Of a stretch of DNA of 64,000 nucleotides, positions 42,068 through 52,254 are shown piece after piece. This DNA comes from Bradyrhizobium sp. CB2312 (lineage in GTDB: Bacteria > Pseudomonadota > Alphaproteobacteria > Rhizobiales > Xanthobacteraceae). The DNA is taken from assembly GCF_029714425.1 (NCBI RefSeq), contig NZ_CP121668.1, positions 8,825,501-8,889,500 of the forward strand, read 5' to 3'. The notes under the pieces were generated by a model, which ran no database searches, had not been told where the DNA came from, and saw only the letters and a program-made list of their open reading frames with translations. Position 1 is the first letter of the stretch; each line of letters starts with the position of its first letter. The position numbers were made by a program, and so were the translations under genes.

Positions 42068-42089
42068 ACGCGCCCCCTTCGCGATCGCC

Positions 42090-42740
42090 TTACGTGTTCT
42101 TCAACGCGACGCGGAATTCAGCTTCGGTCTTGGCCTTGACCTCGTCGAGCGTGACGCCGTCGGCGAGCTCGATCAGCGCCATGCCGCCGTCGCCGTGCTT
42201 GTCGATGGTGAAGACGGCAAGATCCGTGACGACCATGTCGACCACGCGCTCGCCGGTCAGCGGCAGAGTGCACTGCTTCAGCAGCTTCGAGCCGTCCTTG
42301 GCCGAATGCTCCATCACCACGACGACGCGCTTGACGCCGGCAACGAGATCCATCGCGCCGCCCATGCCCTTGACCATCTTGCCAGGGATCATCCAGTTGG
42401 CGAGATCGCCGTTCTGGGCGACCTGCATGGCGCCGAGGATCGACAGATCCATGTGGCCGCCGCGGATCATGCCGAACGAGTCCGCGCTCGAGAAATACGA
42501 GGTCGAGGGCAGCTCGCTGACGGTCTGCTTGCCGGCGTTGATGAGGTCGGCGTCGACTTCGTCCTCATAGGGGAACGGGCCCATGCCGAGCATGCCGTTC
42601 TCGCTCTGCAGGCTGACGTCGACCCCCTCGGGGATGAAATTCGAGACCAGCGTCGGGATGCCGATGCCGAGATTGACGTAGTAGCCGTCGCGCAATTCCT
42701 TCGCGGCGCGCGCAGCCATCTGTTCACGGGTCCAGGCCAT
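42090..42740 (-). CDS. scoB: 3-oxoacid CoA-transferase subunit B
   Basis: 216 residues. The conserved stretch [21 protein letters not shown] and the catalytic Glu47 in [14 protein letters not shown] are present. With subunit A it transfers CoA from succinyl-CoA to acetoacetate (SCOT) or 3-oxoadipate; the beta-subunit sequence alone does not fix which. The upstream subunit A gene ends 15 bases before it. Confidence 0.93.
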   Translation of the reverse strand: MAWTREQMAARAAKELRDGYYVNLGIGIPTLVSNFIPEGVDVSLQSENGMLGMGPFPYEDEVDADLINAGKQTVSELPSTSYFSSADSFGMIRGGHMDLSILGAMQVAQNGDLANWMIPGKMVKGMGGAMDLVAGVKRVVVVMEHSAKDGSKLLKQCTLPLTGERVVDMVVTDLAVFTIDKHGDGGMALIELADGVTLDEVKAKTEAEFRVALKNT

Positions 42741-42755
42741 GTGAGTCTCCTGCGC

Positions 42756-43463
42756 TTAGGCGGCGGTACGCGGGCGGGTGTTGCGGAATTCGATGCGCTT
42801 CTTGGCCGTGCCGACCTCGACAATGCGCTTCACGAAGATGCCGGGCGTGTGGATGTGGTCGGGATTGAGTTCACCGGCCGGAACCAGATGCTCGACCTCG
42901 GCCACGGTGATCTTGGCAGCGGTCGCCATCATCGGGTTAAAGTTGCGCGCGGTCTTGCGGTAGATCAGGTTGCCGGCAGTGTCGCCCTTCCAGGCGTGCA
43001 CGATGGCGAGGTCGGCGAACAGGCCGCGCTCCATCAGGTACTTCTCGCCGTCGAACTCCTTCACTTCCTTGCCTTCGGCGATCAGCGTGCCGACGCCGGT
43101 CTTGGTGTAGAAGGCCGGGATGCCGGCGCCGCCGGCGCGGATGCGCTCGGCCAGAGTGCCCTGCGGATTGAATTCGAGTTCCAGTTCGCCGGCGAGGAAT
43201 TGCTGGGCGAACAACTTGTTCTCGCCGACATAGGACGAGATCATCTTCTTGATCTGGCGGGTTTCGAGCAGGCGGGAAAGGCCGATGCCGTCTACGCCGG
43301 CATTGTTGGAGACCACCGTCAGGCCCTTGACGCCGGACTCGCGGATCGCGTCCGACAGCTCCTCGGCGATGCCGCAGAGGCCGAAGCCGCCCGACATGAT
43401 CATCATGTTGTCTTTGAGAATGCCAGAGAGAGCCGACTTGGCGTCGGGATAGACCTTGTTCAT
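42756..43463 (-). CDS. scoA: 3-oxoacid CoA-transferase subunit A
   Basis: 235 residues. It begins MNKVYPDAKSALSGIL with the GGFGLCGIAEEL signature, then VGENKLFAQQFLAGELELEFNPQGTLAERIRAGGAGIPAFYT, typical of the alpha subunit. It works with subunit B in acetoacetate or 3-oxoadipate use and is first in the two-gene (perhaps three-gene) operon with the GNAT gene last. Confidence 0.93.
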   Translation of the reverse strand: MNKVYPDAKSALSGILKDNMMIMSGGFGLCGIAEELSDAIRESGVKGLTVVSNNAGVDGIGLSRLLETRQIKKMISSYVGENKLFAQQFLAGELELEFNPQGTLAERIRAGGAGIPAFYTKTGVGTLIAEGKEVKEFDGEKYLMERGLFADLAIVHAWKGDTAGNLIYRKTARNFNPMMATAAKITVAEVEHLVPAGELNPDHIHTPGIFVKRIVEVGTAKKRIEFRNTRPRTAA

Positions 43464-43723
43464 GCAAAAAACCTTCGACTGAACCTTGGGCTGGCAGGCG
43501 TCGCGCCTTATTGGCGGCGATTATTAGGCGAAATCGTCCGAAGCCGTCAATGATACGGGGTTCTCCACTCCGAGCGCCGGTGGTAGAAGCTGCCCACACC
43601 GTGGGCAGACCCGCCCGCGGCCTTGAAAGCGACAAGAAAACCCATCAAGTTGCGGGGGTTGGGAGTGGGCACGCAGGTTTCCCGGCCCGCCCTTCCGGCT
43701 CCAACGACCAACCCGACCAGGAC

Positions 43724-45658
43724 ATGCCATTGACCATGGCCCAAGGAATAAAGCGCCTCGGGACGCCGATCGCGGCGCTGCTCGGCGTCGCGCTGATCGC
43801 CCTGATCGCGACCTCATGGCTCATCAACCGCGACGCGCTGCGCAAGGCCGTGGAGGCGCAGATCCGCGACGTCACCGGGCTCGAGCTCAATGTCGCGGGC
43901 AACATCGACATCTCGGTGCTGCCGGCGAGCTACATCTCGTTCCATGACGTCGGCCTGAAGGGCGGCGGCACCAGCGATCCCGCACTCCATGTCGACGTGC
44001 TCACCGCCAATCTGCGGCTGCTGCCGCTGCTGCTGCAACGGTTCGAGATCGCCGACCTGACGCTGCTGCGGCCGCGCATCCATGTCAGCCTCAGGCCGGA
44101 TGGCGAGAGCAACTGGACGCCCTTCATCCAGACTATCGCGCGGACCATGAAGCCGGGCGCCGACAACCAGGTCTCGTTCTCCGAGATCCGGATCCAGGAC
44201 GGCGTGCTCAATTACGAGGATGCCGCCACCCACGCCACCGAGAAGTTCGAGGACATCGACCTGTCGCTGGCCTGGCCCTCGATCTCGCGTTCCTTCGCCG
44301 CGACCGGACAGTTCGACTGGCGCGGCGAGCGCGTCGACGGCTCGATCAGCTTTTCCGATTTCGTCGCCGCCCTCTCCGGCGACCGCTCGGGCCTGAAGGC
44401 GCGGATCGCCAGCACCCCGCTCAAGCTCGCCTTCGACGGCAGCGTCGCCAACCGCACCAGCCCGATGATGGAGGGCACGCTCACCATCGACAGTCCGTCC
44501 TTGCGCAACGCGCTGCGCTGGACCGGCCAGCCGCAGCCCGGCAGCGGCGGCTTCGGCCGCTTCGCGCTGAAGGCGCGCGCCAACGTCGTGGGCGCCTCGA
44601 TCGCGCTCACCAACGTCAATGTCGAGCTCGACGGCAACACCGCCGAGGGCGTCATGACCTACGCCAACAACGGAAGGCAGACGCTGCAGGCGACGCTCGC
44701 CGCCGACGCGCTCGACTTCACGCCCTATATCTCCACCTTCCGCCTGCTCGCGAGCGGCGCGCGCGACTGGAACAGGCAGCTGTTCGACCTCAACGGCCTC
44801 TCGACCACCGACCTCGACATGCGCCTGTCGGCGGCCAGGCTGACGGTCGGCGCATCGAGGCTCGGCCGTACCGCGATCGGCGCCAATTTGCGCAACGGCA
44901 CGCTGGCGCTTTCGGTCGGCGAGGCCCAAGTCTATGGCGGCATCGCCAAGGGCTCGTTCGGGATCGCGCGCTCCGACACCGTCGCCGACGTCAAGGCGCA
45001 ATTCCAGTTCACCGATGTCGACCTCCAGGCCTGTGCCTCCGAGCTGTTCGGCCTCAACAAGCTGTCCGGCCGCGGCAACATCAACGTCTCCCTCGTCGCC
45101 TCCGGCTCGAGCCCGTTCGGCCTCGTGCAGTCGCTCGACGGCACCGCCACCGTGACCGGGCATGACGGCGCGATCGCCGGCATCAACGCCGAGCAGCTTC
45201 TGAAGCGGCTGGAGCGGCGGCCGCTGTCGGGCGGCGGCAATTTCCGCAACGGCTCGACGCCTTACGACAACCTCACCATCGCGTTGAAATTCGCCGACGG
45301 TGTCGCGACCGCCGAGGACATCCGCATCGAGGGACCTTCGGCGAAGATCACGATGACCGGCACCGCGTCGGTGCCGACGCGCGAATACGACATGAAGGGC
45401 GTCGCGAGCCTCAACACGGCCTCGGGCTTCCAATTGCCCTTCGTGGTGCAGGGGCCCTGGGACGATCCCCTGATCTTCCCCGATTCGGAAGTCCTGATCC
45501 GCCGCTCGCCCTTCGCCGCGCCGCTGCTCAAGGGCAAGGACGACAAGAGCGGCGACACGGTGCGCTCGGTCATCGAGAAGATCACCGGCGTCAAGCGCCC
45601 CGCGCCCGCGGACTCGCCGACGGCCGAGAACACCAAAGAGAACGCGAAATCCAATTGA
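43724..45658 (+). CDS. AsmA family protein
   Basis: 644 residues. One N-terminal membrane segment (GTPIAALLGVALIALIATSWLI) leads into the AsmA-type periplasmic part: ALRKAVEAQIRDVTGLELNVAGNIDISVLPASYISFHDVGLKGG, many beta-strand repeats, and the C-terminal DLQACASELFGLNKLSGRGNINVSLVASG region. AsmA-like proteins influence outer-membrane assembly or lipid transport between membranes. The start ATG at 43724 has cagga upstream; the frame is open earlier through non-homologous DNA. Confidence 0.9.
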   Translation: MPLTMAQGIKRLGTPIAALLGVALIALIATSWLINRDALRKAVEAQIRDVTGLELNVAGNIDISVLPASYISFHDVGLKGGGTSDPALHVDVLTANLRLLPLLLQRFEIADLTLLRPRIHVSLRPDGESNWTPFIQTIARTMKPGADNQVSFSEIRIQDGVLNYEDAATHATEKFEDIDLSLAWPSISRSFAATGQFDWRGERVDGSISFSDFVAALSGDRSGLKARIASTPLKLAFDGSVANRTSPMMEGTLTIDSPSLRNALRWTGQPQPGSGGFGRFALKARANVVGASIALTNVNVELDGNTAEGVMTYANNGRQTLQATLAADALDFTPYISTFRLLASGARDWNRQLFDLNGLSTTDLDMRLSAARLTVGASRLGRTAIGANLRNGTLALSVGEAQVYGGIAKGSFGIARSDTVADVKAQFQFTDVDLQACASELFGLNKLSGRGNINVSLVASGSSPFGLVQSLDGTATVTGHDGAIAGINAEQLLKRLERRPLSGGGNFRNGSTPYDNLTIALKFADGVATAEDIRIEGPSAKITMTGTASVPTREYDMKGVASLNTASGFQLPFVVQGPWDDPLIFPDSEVLIRRSPFAAPLLKGKDDKSGDTVRSVIEKITGVKRPAPADSPTAENTKENAKSN

Positions 45659-45665
45659 GGACGGA

Positions 45666-45683
45666 TCGGCCGGCATCGGCCGA
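45666..45683. terminator. Possible terminator hairpin after the AsmA gene
   Basis: Seven-base stem TCGGCCG / CGGCCGA with loop GCAT, eight bases after the stop. The T tract is poor, so it may be only a partial or rho-dependent signal. Confidence 0.4.
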
Positions 45684-45865
45684 CCGGCTGCGAATTGATC
45701 CGGCCGAATTGATGCGGCGATTGGATCGATGCACGCATTAAGCATCTCATCCCGTCCGCGACCCCACGACCTAGGTCTGACAAGATGCCGCTAGATCGGC
45801 TCACCGCCATGCGCTAGTGTTTTATACGACCGGTTAAAAACTCCGGCCGTTTGAGGGAGAAAAAC

Positions 45866-47251
45866 GTGAGATCCAAGGTTATTGGCGCAGTGTCACTGGC
45901 GGTCGCTGCGGCTGGGCTGTTTGCCGCCACTGCACCCGCCTTTGCGCAGCAGAAGACGATTACGGTCTGGTGGGGCAAGGGCTTCTACCGCTCCGAAGAC
46001 GACGCGCTGATCGAGACGATCAAGAAATTCGAAGCCAAGACCGGCATCAAGGTCGAATTGTCGCAATACGCGATCCAGGACATGATTCCGAAGACGGTCG
46101 CCGCGCTCGATGCCGGCACCGTGCCAGATGTCGCCTATTCCGATTCCTATGACGTGCAGGCGCAGGGCAAGTGGGCCTATGAGGGCAAGCTCGAGGACCT
46201 CACCGACGTCATGGAGCCGATCAAGGACCGGTTCGTGCAGAACACGCTGGACGCCTCGATCCTGTACAACGACGTCACCAAGAAGAAGGCCTATTACGGC
46301 TTCCCGCTGAAGCAGCAGAGCATGCACGTCCAGATCTGGAACGACATGCTGGAGAAGGCCGGCTTCAAGGTGAGCGACATCCCGAACGACTGGTCGGGCT
46401 ATTGGACGTTTTGGTGCGACAAGGTGCAGCCGGCGATCCGCAAGGCCACCGGCCAGCGAATCTATGCCGTCGGCCAGCCGATGGGCGTGGAATCCACCGA
46501 CGCGTTCCAGTCATTCTACACCTTCATGGACGCCTACCACGTCAAGCTCGTCGATAACGACGGCAAGCTCCTCGTCGACGATCCCCAGGTGCGCGAGAAC
46601 CTGATCAAGGCGATGAAGGACTACACCGACACCTACATCAAGGGTTGCACCCCGCCCTCCTCGACCACCTGGAAGGACCCGGACAACAACGTCGCCTTCC
46701 ACAACAAGACCATCGTGATGACCCACAACTTCACGATCTCGATCGCCGCGAAGTGGTACGAGGATTCGCAGAACCAGGCTCTGACCCAGGAGCAGCGCGA
46801 CGCCGGCAAGAAGGCCTATGAGCAGGACATCATCACGGCGTCCTTCCCGAAGGCGCCGGATGGTTCGACCATCCGCTACCGCTCCGACGTCAAGACCGGA
46901 CTGATCTTCACCGCGGCCAAGAACAAGCCCGAGGCCAAGCAGTTCATCAGCTTCCTGCTCCAGGAAGAGAACGTCCGTCCCTACATCGAGGGCGCACTCG
47001 GCCGCTGGTTCCCGGTGACGAAAGAAAGCCAGGAAAGCCCGTTCTGGCAGGCTGACAAGCACCGCAAGGCTGTCTACGCGCAGTTCAAGGGCGGCACCGC
47101 GGCGTTCGACTTCACCAAGAACTGGAAGTTCACCATTCTCAACAACGAGAACGTGTGGGCCAAGGCGATGAACCGTGTGGTCAGCGAGAAGGTCCCGGTC
47201 GACAAGGCCGTGGACGAGCTGATCGCCCGCATCAAGCAGGTCGCAGGTTAA
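45866..47251 (+). CDS. CUT1-type ABC transporter binding protein
   Basis: 461 residues, GTG start at 45866 with gagggaga upstream. Signal peptide SLAVAAAGLFAATAPAFAQ. The mature protein follows the family-1 sugar-binding pattern (VWWGKGFYRSEDDALIETIKKFEAKTGIKVELS, PDVAYSDSYDVQAQGKWA, KTGLIFTAAKNKPEAKQFISFLL). The ligand is probably a sugar, sugar alcohol or related compound; the exact one is unknown. Two hairpins separate it from the permease genes, which may give more binding protein than permease. Confidence 0.92.
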   Translation: MRSKVIGAVSLAVAAAGLFAATAPAFAQQKTITVWWGKGFYRSEDDALIETIKKFEAKTGIKVELSQYAIQDMIPKTVAALDAGTVPDVAYSDSYDVQAQGKWAYEGKLEDLTDVMEPIKDRFVQNTLDASILYNDVTKKKAYYGFPLKQQSMHVQIWNDMLEKAGFKVSDIPNDWSGYWTFWCDKVQPAIRKATGQRIYAVGQPMGVESTDAFQSFYTFMDAYHVKLVDNDGKLLVDDPQVRENLIKAMKDYTDTYIKGCTPPSSTTWKDPDNNVAFHNKTIVMTHNFTISIAAKWYEDSQNQALTQEQRDAGKKAYEQDIITASFPKAPDGSTIRYRSDVKTGLIFTAAKNKPEAKQFISFLLQEENVRPYIEGALGRWFPVTKESQESPFWQADKHRKAVYAQFKGGTAAFDFTKNWKFTILNNENVWAKAMNRVVSEKVPVDKAVDELIARIKQVAG

Positions 47252-47261
47252 GTCGTGCTAC

Positions 47262-47286
47262 CCTCTCCCCGCTTTGCGGGGAGAGG
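47262..47286 (+). other. Hairpin 1 between binding-protein and permease genes (short repeat copy)
   Basis: Perfect 11-base stem CCTCTCCCCGC / GCGGGGAGAGG with loop TTT, 10 bases after the stop of the binding protein. It belongs in sequence to the ctctcccc/ggggagag repeat family. Confidence 0.7.
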
Positions 47287-47299
47287 TGTAAGAACAACA

Positions 47300-47320
47300 C
47301 CGGCCGCGTTTCGCGGCCGG
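47300..47320 (+). terminator. Hairpin 2 between binding-protein and permease genes
   Basis: Perfect nine-base stem CCGGCCGCG / CGCGGCCGG with loop TTT, followed by cttctcctt. It may be a partial terminator within the operon, typical of ABC operons that keep binding protein in excess. Confidence 0.55.
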
Positions 47321-47344
47321 CTTCTCCTTGAAGAGTCCTAAAGA

Positions 47345-48217
47345 ATGGCGATCACGCTCTCTGGCGATCAGGCACTCCCCGGCCCGCCCCTGTCGTCGCG
47401 GCTGACCCCGGCGCAGGTCTGGGGCATCATTCTGCTCGCGCCCTATCTGCTGGTTTTCCTCGCCTTCGTCGTCTACCCCGTCTGCTACGGGCTATGGCTG
47501 GCGCGCGCTCCGGCGAACTATGTCGCTCTCGCCAACGATCCGATCTTTGCGCGTGCCGCGGTCAACACGCTGATCTTCCTGGTCATCGGCATCAACATCA
47601 AGATGCTGATCGCGCTGTTCCTGTCCGGCTTCTTCGCCATGCAGCGCACCTGGATCAAATGGCTCTCGGTGATCTTCATCCTGCCCTGGGCGGTGCCGTC
47701 GATCCCGACCATCCTGTCGGTGCGCTTCATGCTCAACCCCGAATGGGGCGTGATCAACCACCTCATCTTCTCCTTCACCGGCGATGACGGCCCGAACTGG
47801 CTGAACGACCCGACCGTGGCGCTGAGCATGGCGATCGGCGTGCACATCTGGAAATCGCTGCCGTTCTGGACGCTGATCCTGATCACCGGACGCCTTGCGA
47901 TCTCGCACGACCTGTTCGAGGCCGCCGAGGTCGACGGCGCGAGCTGGTGGCAGAAATTCCGCTACATCACCTGGCCGTCGATGCAGACGCTCTACGTCAC
48001 CTGCACGCTGCTCTCGATGATCTGGACGCTCGGCGATTTCAACAGCGTCTATCTGCTCACCGGCGGCGGTCCGGCCGACCTCACGCATGTGCTGGCGACG
48101 CTCGGTATCCGCTATCTCCGGCTCGACCAGCTCTCGCTCGCGATGGCCTCCATCGTCTGCGCGATGCCGTTCGTCCTGCCGCTCGTGTACTTCATGATGA
48201 AACGGTTGTCGCGATGA
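47345..48217 (+). CDS. ABC transporter permease, CUT1/MalF-like
   Basis: 290 residues with six membrane segments. The EAA-loop appears as EAAEVDGASWWQKFRYITWPSMQ. It starts MAITLSGDQALPGPPLSSRL and the first helix is VWGIILLAPYLLVFLAFVVYP. It pairs with the permease at 48214 for import of the solute bound by 45866-47251. No ATPase is encoded in this cluster. Confidence 0.92.
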   Translation: MAITLSGDQALPGPPLSSRLTPAQVWGIILLAPYLLVFLAFVVYPVCYGLWLARAPANYVALANDPIFARAAVNTLIFLVIGINIKMLIALFLSGFFAMQRTWIKWLSVIFILPWAVPSIPTILSVRFMLNPEWGVINHLIFSFTGDDGPNWLNDPTVALSMAIGVHIWKSLPFWTLILITGRLAISHDLFEAAEVDGASWWQKFRYITWPSMQTLYVTCTLLSMIWTLGDFNSVYLLTGGGPADLTHVLATLGIRYLRLDQLSLAMASIVCAMPFVLPLVYFMMKRLSR

Positions 48218-49065
48218 AGCTTCCCTCTCTCCGTGACGTCGCGACGGAAGCGCGGCTGCTGCTGATCGGCATTCCCGTCTTCCTGTGGACGATGATCCCG
48301 ATCTACCACATGTTCCTGTTCGCGATCTCTCCGAAGGAGGACGCGTTCTCGGGCAAGCTGTGGCCGGACCACCCGACGCTGCACAACTTCGAGATCGTGT
48401 TCAAGCAGCAGCATTACTTCCTGCGCGACTTCTACGTGCAGTTCTGGAATTCGACGCTGATCGCAGCCGCGGTCGGCGTGCTGACGCTGTTCATCGCGAC
48501 CGCCGCGGCGTTCTCGATCTCGCGGCTGAAGGTGCCGGGCGGGCGCATGGTGCTGAACCTCGCGCTGTTCACCTATTTCATCCCCGCGGCGTTCCTCGCC
48601 GTGCCGATGTACCGCACCATGGGCAATTACGGCCTGCTCAACAATCACTGGTCGCTGATCCTGGCGATGGTGACGATCGCCAGCCCCTACGCGATCTGGG
48701 TGCTCAAGCAGGCTTCCGACAAGTTGCCGGTCGAGCTGGATGAGGCCGCGGTGATGGACGGCGCCACCACGCTGCAGATCTTCCGCCTGGTGTACCTGCC
48801 GCTGATGATGCCCTCGCTGGTCGCGATCGGCACCTATGCGGTGCTGCTGGCCTGGAACGAATATCTCTACGCGTTCCTGCTGCTCTCGAACGACCGCCAG
48901 ATCACCCTTCCCGTGGCGCTCGGCAACTTCCTCGCCGCCGACGACTCGCCCTGGGAGCTGTTGATGACCACCGGCTTCATCTACGCGCTGCCGCCCGCCG
49001 CGGTCTATTACGCCTTCCGCCGCTACATGGTGGGCGGACTCACCGCGGGCGCGGTGAAGTCCTGA
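48214..49065 (+). CDS. ABC transporter permease, CUT1/MalG-like
   Basis: 283 residues with six membrane segments. The EAA-type loop is DEAAVMDGATTLQIFRLVYLP. It starts by ATGA overlap with the upstream permease (coupled translation). The C-terminus VGGLTAGAVKS is typical of the MalG branch. The frame stays open further upstream in the other permease but that part is antisense-like noise in another frame. Confidence 0.92.
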   Translation: MKLPSLRDVATEARLLLIGIPVFLWTMIPIYHMFLFAISPKEDAFSGKLWPDHPTLHNFEIVFKQQHYFLRDFYVQFWNSTLIAAAVGVLTLFIATAAAFSISRLKVPGGRMVLNLALFTYFIPAAFLAVPMYRTMGNYGLLNNHWSLILAMVTIASPYAIWVLKQASDKLPVELDEAAVMDGATTLQIFRLVYLPLMMPSLVAIGTYAVLLAWNEYLYAFLLLSNDRQITLPVALGNFLAADDSPWELLMTTGFIYALPPAAVYYAFRRYMVGGLTAGAVKS

Positions 49066-49124
49066 ATGTCGGACGTGCACTTCCCGCGGTGCGCCCGTAG
49101 AAGGGCGGCCGCGGGGAGATGCTC

Positions 49125-51152
49125 TCATCCCGCCTTGCGCACCGTCTGCAGAAACTCCGCGACGTCCTTCTTGAGCGCGCGGGCCTGATCCTGCAATGCC
49201 GACGCGGCCGTGAGCGCGGCTTCGGCGCCGGCATCGGTCTCACCCGCCACGGTGCGGACGGCGCCGACCTGGTCGGTCACGGCAGTCGTGCCGTTCGCCG
49301 CCTGCTCGACATTGCGGGCGATCTCGCTGGTTGCCGCACCCTGTTCCTCGACGGCGGAGGCAATCGTCGTCGCGATCTCCGTCATCTCGGCGATGGTTCT
49401 GCCGATCTGGCCGATCGCAGCGACCGACTGTCCGGTCGAGTTCTGAATCTCGGCGACGAGCCCTGCGATCTCCTCGGTGGCGCGCGCGGTCTGGGTTGCG
49501 AGGCTCTTCACCTCGTTGGCGACCACGGCAAAGCCCTTGCCGGCGTCGCCGGCCCGCGCCGACTCGATCGTCGCATTGAGCGCCAGGAGGTTGGTCTGGC
49601 TCGCGATCGCCTGGATCAGCTGCACCACCGTACCAATCCGCTCGGCGGAATCCGACAGCGCGCGCATCAGCGCCTCGGTCCGCGAGGCCTCTTCCTTGGC
49701 CTGGTCCGACACCGATACGGAGCGCGCGACCTGGCTCGAAATCTCCTTGATCGAGGCGGCGAGTTGATGCGTCGCGGCCGCAACGGTCTGCACGTTCGAG
49801 GATGCCTGGGCCGATGTCGCGGCGACCTGCTCGGCCAGCGAGCGGCCCCGCTCGGCGACGCGGGCGAGGCTCGCGGCGCTCTGCCCCATCTCCTCGGCAC
49901 GGCAGGAGACGCCGCCAATGACGCCCTCCATGCCGCTATCGAAGCGATCGGCAAGCTGCGCCATCATCGCCGCACGCTCCGTCTCTGCTGCGGCACGCTG
50001 CGCGGCAGACTCCTGCTCCATGCGTCGTACGGTCTGCGCGTTCTGGCGGAACACTTCAACAGCGCCAGCCATGTGACCAATTTCGTCACCGCGCCCGCCG
50101 CCGGGGATCACCTCATCGAGCTCGCCCGCCGCGAGGCTCTGCATGCGCATGGTCATCTGGCCGATGGGCCGCGACACGCTGCGTCCGATCAACCAGGCCA
50201 GCAATGCGCCCAGCACGAGCGCGGACGCTGCGACCGTGAACACGAGATTGCGGGTTTGATCGACCGATCCAGCCGTCAACCGGCTCTGCTCGGTGCGCGT
50301 CGCACCCAGAGCCCGGCTGATCTCTGCGGCCTTGGCGTCGATCGCGCTGCTGGATTTGACCAGATCGGCCTGGGCCTTGCGCAGCTCGCCCATCGCGGCA
50401 GACAGCTCCGTCAACGTCGCCGATTGGTCGGTGAGCACCTTCTTCAGGGCCGCGATCAGATTCTTCAGTCGCGGCGCCTCGACGTTGGCGATCTCCGCCT
50501 CGCTATCGGCTACCGCGGCCAGCACATAGCCAATCGTCAGCCCGGCATCGTCGGCATCGACCTGAGCCTGGGTGATGGTGTAGCGCAGCACCGAGACCCG
50601 CATTGCATCCACCGTGCCGGCCAGACGCAGGGGCTGGAGCAGACGGTCGGGCTGGTTGGCAAGCGCGACATTGATCGCGCCGACATCGAGACCAGCCGTG
50701 GCACCGAGCGCCTCGCTCTTGGCGCTTGCGTTGCGCAAACGGTCGACAGCGCCCGCGACTGCCGTGAAGGATTTTCGATAGGTCCCGAGCGCCTCCACCA
50801 GCGCGGCGCGGCCGGCGGCAATCGCCGGCAGGCGGCCGAACTGCTGATCGACCTGATCAAAGGTCTGGCCAAAGCCGTCGATCGCCTTGATGGCGCTGTC
50901 GCGATCGCCGAGATTGCGTGTGCGGACGAATTTCTCGACGGTGACGTTCGCCGTGAGCAGCGCAGCGTGCACGCGCGCCATGCCGGCATCGCCGTCGGCG
51001 CTGGTCACGAGCTCTCCGACAGTGCTGCCAATCTCGGACAGCCGCATGACGGCGAGCAGCGCCAGCACGCAGAGGAAACCCAGCACCAGCGCGAAGCCGC
51101 CGAAGATGCGCGGGCGGATGCCGATGCGTGACAGGATCAATGACAGGTTCAT
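49125..51152 (-). CDS. Methyl-accepting chemotaxis protein with large helical sensor
   Basis: 675 residues. TM1 is at about 15-36; a ~270-residue helical periplasmic region follows ([41 protein letters not shown]), a size matching an HBM-type sensor. TM2 is near 308-328, then HAMP and the signalling domain with [21 protein letters not shown]. It reports to CheA. The gene follows the TRAP-type binding-protein gene by 16 bases on the same strand, so the two are probably an operon and the binding protein may be its ligand-presenting partner. Confidence 0.92.
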   Translation of the reverse strand: MNLSLILSRIGIRPRIFGGFALVLGFLCVLALLAVMRLSEIGSTVGELVTSADGDAGMARVHAALLTANVTVEKFVRTRNLGDRDSAIKAIDGFGQTFDQVDQQFGRLPAIAAGRAALVEALGTYRKSFTAVAGAVDRLRNASAKSEALGATAGLDVGAINVALANQPDRLLQPLRLAGTVDAMRVSVLRYTITQAQVDADDAGLTIGYVLAAVADSEAEIANVEAPRLKNLIAALKKVLTDQSATLTELSAAMGELRKAQADLVKSSSAIDAKAAEISRALGATRTEQSRLTAGSVDQTRNLVFTVAASALVLGALLAWLIGRSVSRPIGQMTMRMQSLAAGELDEVIPGGGRGDEIGHMAGAVEVFRQNAQTVRRMEQESAAQRAAAETERAAMMAQLADRFDSGMEGVIGGVSCRAEEMGQSAASLARVAERGRSLAEQVAATSAQASSNVQTVAAATHQLAASIKEISSQVARSVSVSDQAKEEASRTEALMRALSDSAERIGTVVQLIQAIASQTNLLALNATIESARAGDAGKGFAVVANEVKSLATQTARATEEIAGLVAEIQNSTGQSVAAIGQIGRTIAEMTEIATTIASAVEEQGAATSEIARNVEQAANGTTAVTDQVGAVRTVAGETDAGAEAALTAASALQDQARALKKDVAEFLQTVRKAG

Positions 51153-51168
51153 GATGTTTCCCGCGCGA

Positions 51169-52152
51169 TTACGGCGTCGCCCGGATCCGGGCGAGCAGAT
51201 CCTTGCCGAAGCGCTTCTCGAACTCGGGCTCGAGAGGCTTCACGGCATCGATGAAGGGCTGGCGGTCGACCTTTTCGATGATCTCCATGCCGCCCTTGCG
51301 AAGCTCCTCGATTTTCTTCGTCTCCTCCGCGACGCCACTCTTCCAGGTCGCCTCCGCGCCGGCCTTTGCCGCGGCGATGATCGCGGCCTGGTCCGCGGGC
51401 GTGAGAGTCTGGAACGCATCGCGATTGGCAACGAAAGCAATGGGAGCGAAGAAATGCCCCGTCAGGCTGGCATATTTCTGCACCTCCTCGAGATGGCTGG
51501 CAGCAATCGTCGCGACCGGGTTCTCCTGCCCGTCGATACGGCCGTCCTTCAGTGCGGAATACACCAGCGTGAATTCCATCGGCACGACCTCGGCGCCCAG
51601 CGCCTTGAAGGTCATCTGATAGACCTCGTTCGGGAGCACGCGGATCTTCAGGCCCTTGAGATCCGCGGGTGTCTGTATCGGCCGCTTCGAATTGGTGACG
51701 TTGCGAAAGCCCTGCTTGCCGATCGCGAGCAGCACCAATCCCTTGTCGGCAAAATGCTTGGCGAACAGCGCGCCGACCGGCCCGTCAGCGACCGCCTTGG
51801 CCTGCGCCGCATCGCGGAACAGGAACGGCACGTCGAACACGCCGAACTCCGGCACGGCCGAGCTGACCACCGAGCCGGACAGCGTCGCCATGTCGACCAC
51901 GCCACTGCGCATGGCGGCCAGGATCGCCGTCTCGCTGCCCATCGCGTTGCCGGCGCGTGCATCGAGGATGATGCGGCCCTGTGCGGTCTCGGCGAGCCTG
52001 CGGCGGAATTCGTCGGAGCCGATCTGCTGCGGCGACTGCGGCGAACCGTTGTACACCAGCGACACCATCTGCGTCGCAGCAGCCGACGGCCGAACAGTGA
52101 GACAGAGTAACGCCAGAACAATGCTGGCCACACCAATATAAAGCCGCTTCAT
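51169..52152 (-). CDS. TRAP transporter DctP-type periplasmic binding protein
   Basis: 327 residues from the ATG at 52152, ahead of which ggggaagaggg supplies a site. The signal peptide ends near PSAAA. DctP-family features: [93 protein letters not shown]. It binds a carboxylate-type solute in the periplasm. No DctQ or DctM membrane subunits follow; the next gene is a chemoreceptor, pointing to a sensory rather than transport role. Confidence 0.9.
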   Translation of the reverse strand: MKRLYIGVASIVLALLCLTVRPSAAATQMVSLVYNGSPQSPQQIGSDEFRRRLAETAQGRIILDARAGNAMGSETAILAAMRSGVVDMATLSGSVVSSAVPEFGVFDVPFLFRDAAQAKAVADGPVGALFAKHFADKGLVLLAIGKQGFRNVTNSKRPIQTPADLKGLKIRVLPNEVYQMTFKALGAEVVPMEFTLVYSALKDGRIDGQENPVATIAASHLEEVQKYASLTGHFFAPIAFVANRDAFQTLTPADQAAIIAAAKAGAEATWKSGVAEETKKIEELRKGGMEIIEKVDRQPFIDAVKPLEPEFEKRFGKDLLARIRATP

Positions 52153-52254
52153 CGCCCTCTTCCCCAAGCGAGGCGACAATAGCCAGATAAGCTATATGAA
52201 TTGTTAACTATGTCAGGTGGTGCCTGAGCACCATATATATGATGAGTTTTACGC

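Noticed and set aside
45760..45860. An operator before the second sugar importer (accggttaaaaactccggcc)
   Set aside because: The symmetry is weak (only CCGG ends pair) and no adjacent regulator gene supports it.
49119..51131. Long plus-strand open frame (670 codons) opposite the chemoreceptor
   Set aside because: It mirrors the chemoreceptor coding sequence and has no family features; the minus-strand gene has TM, HAMP and signalling motifs.
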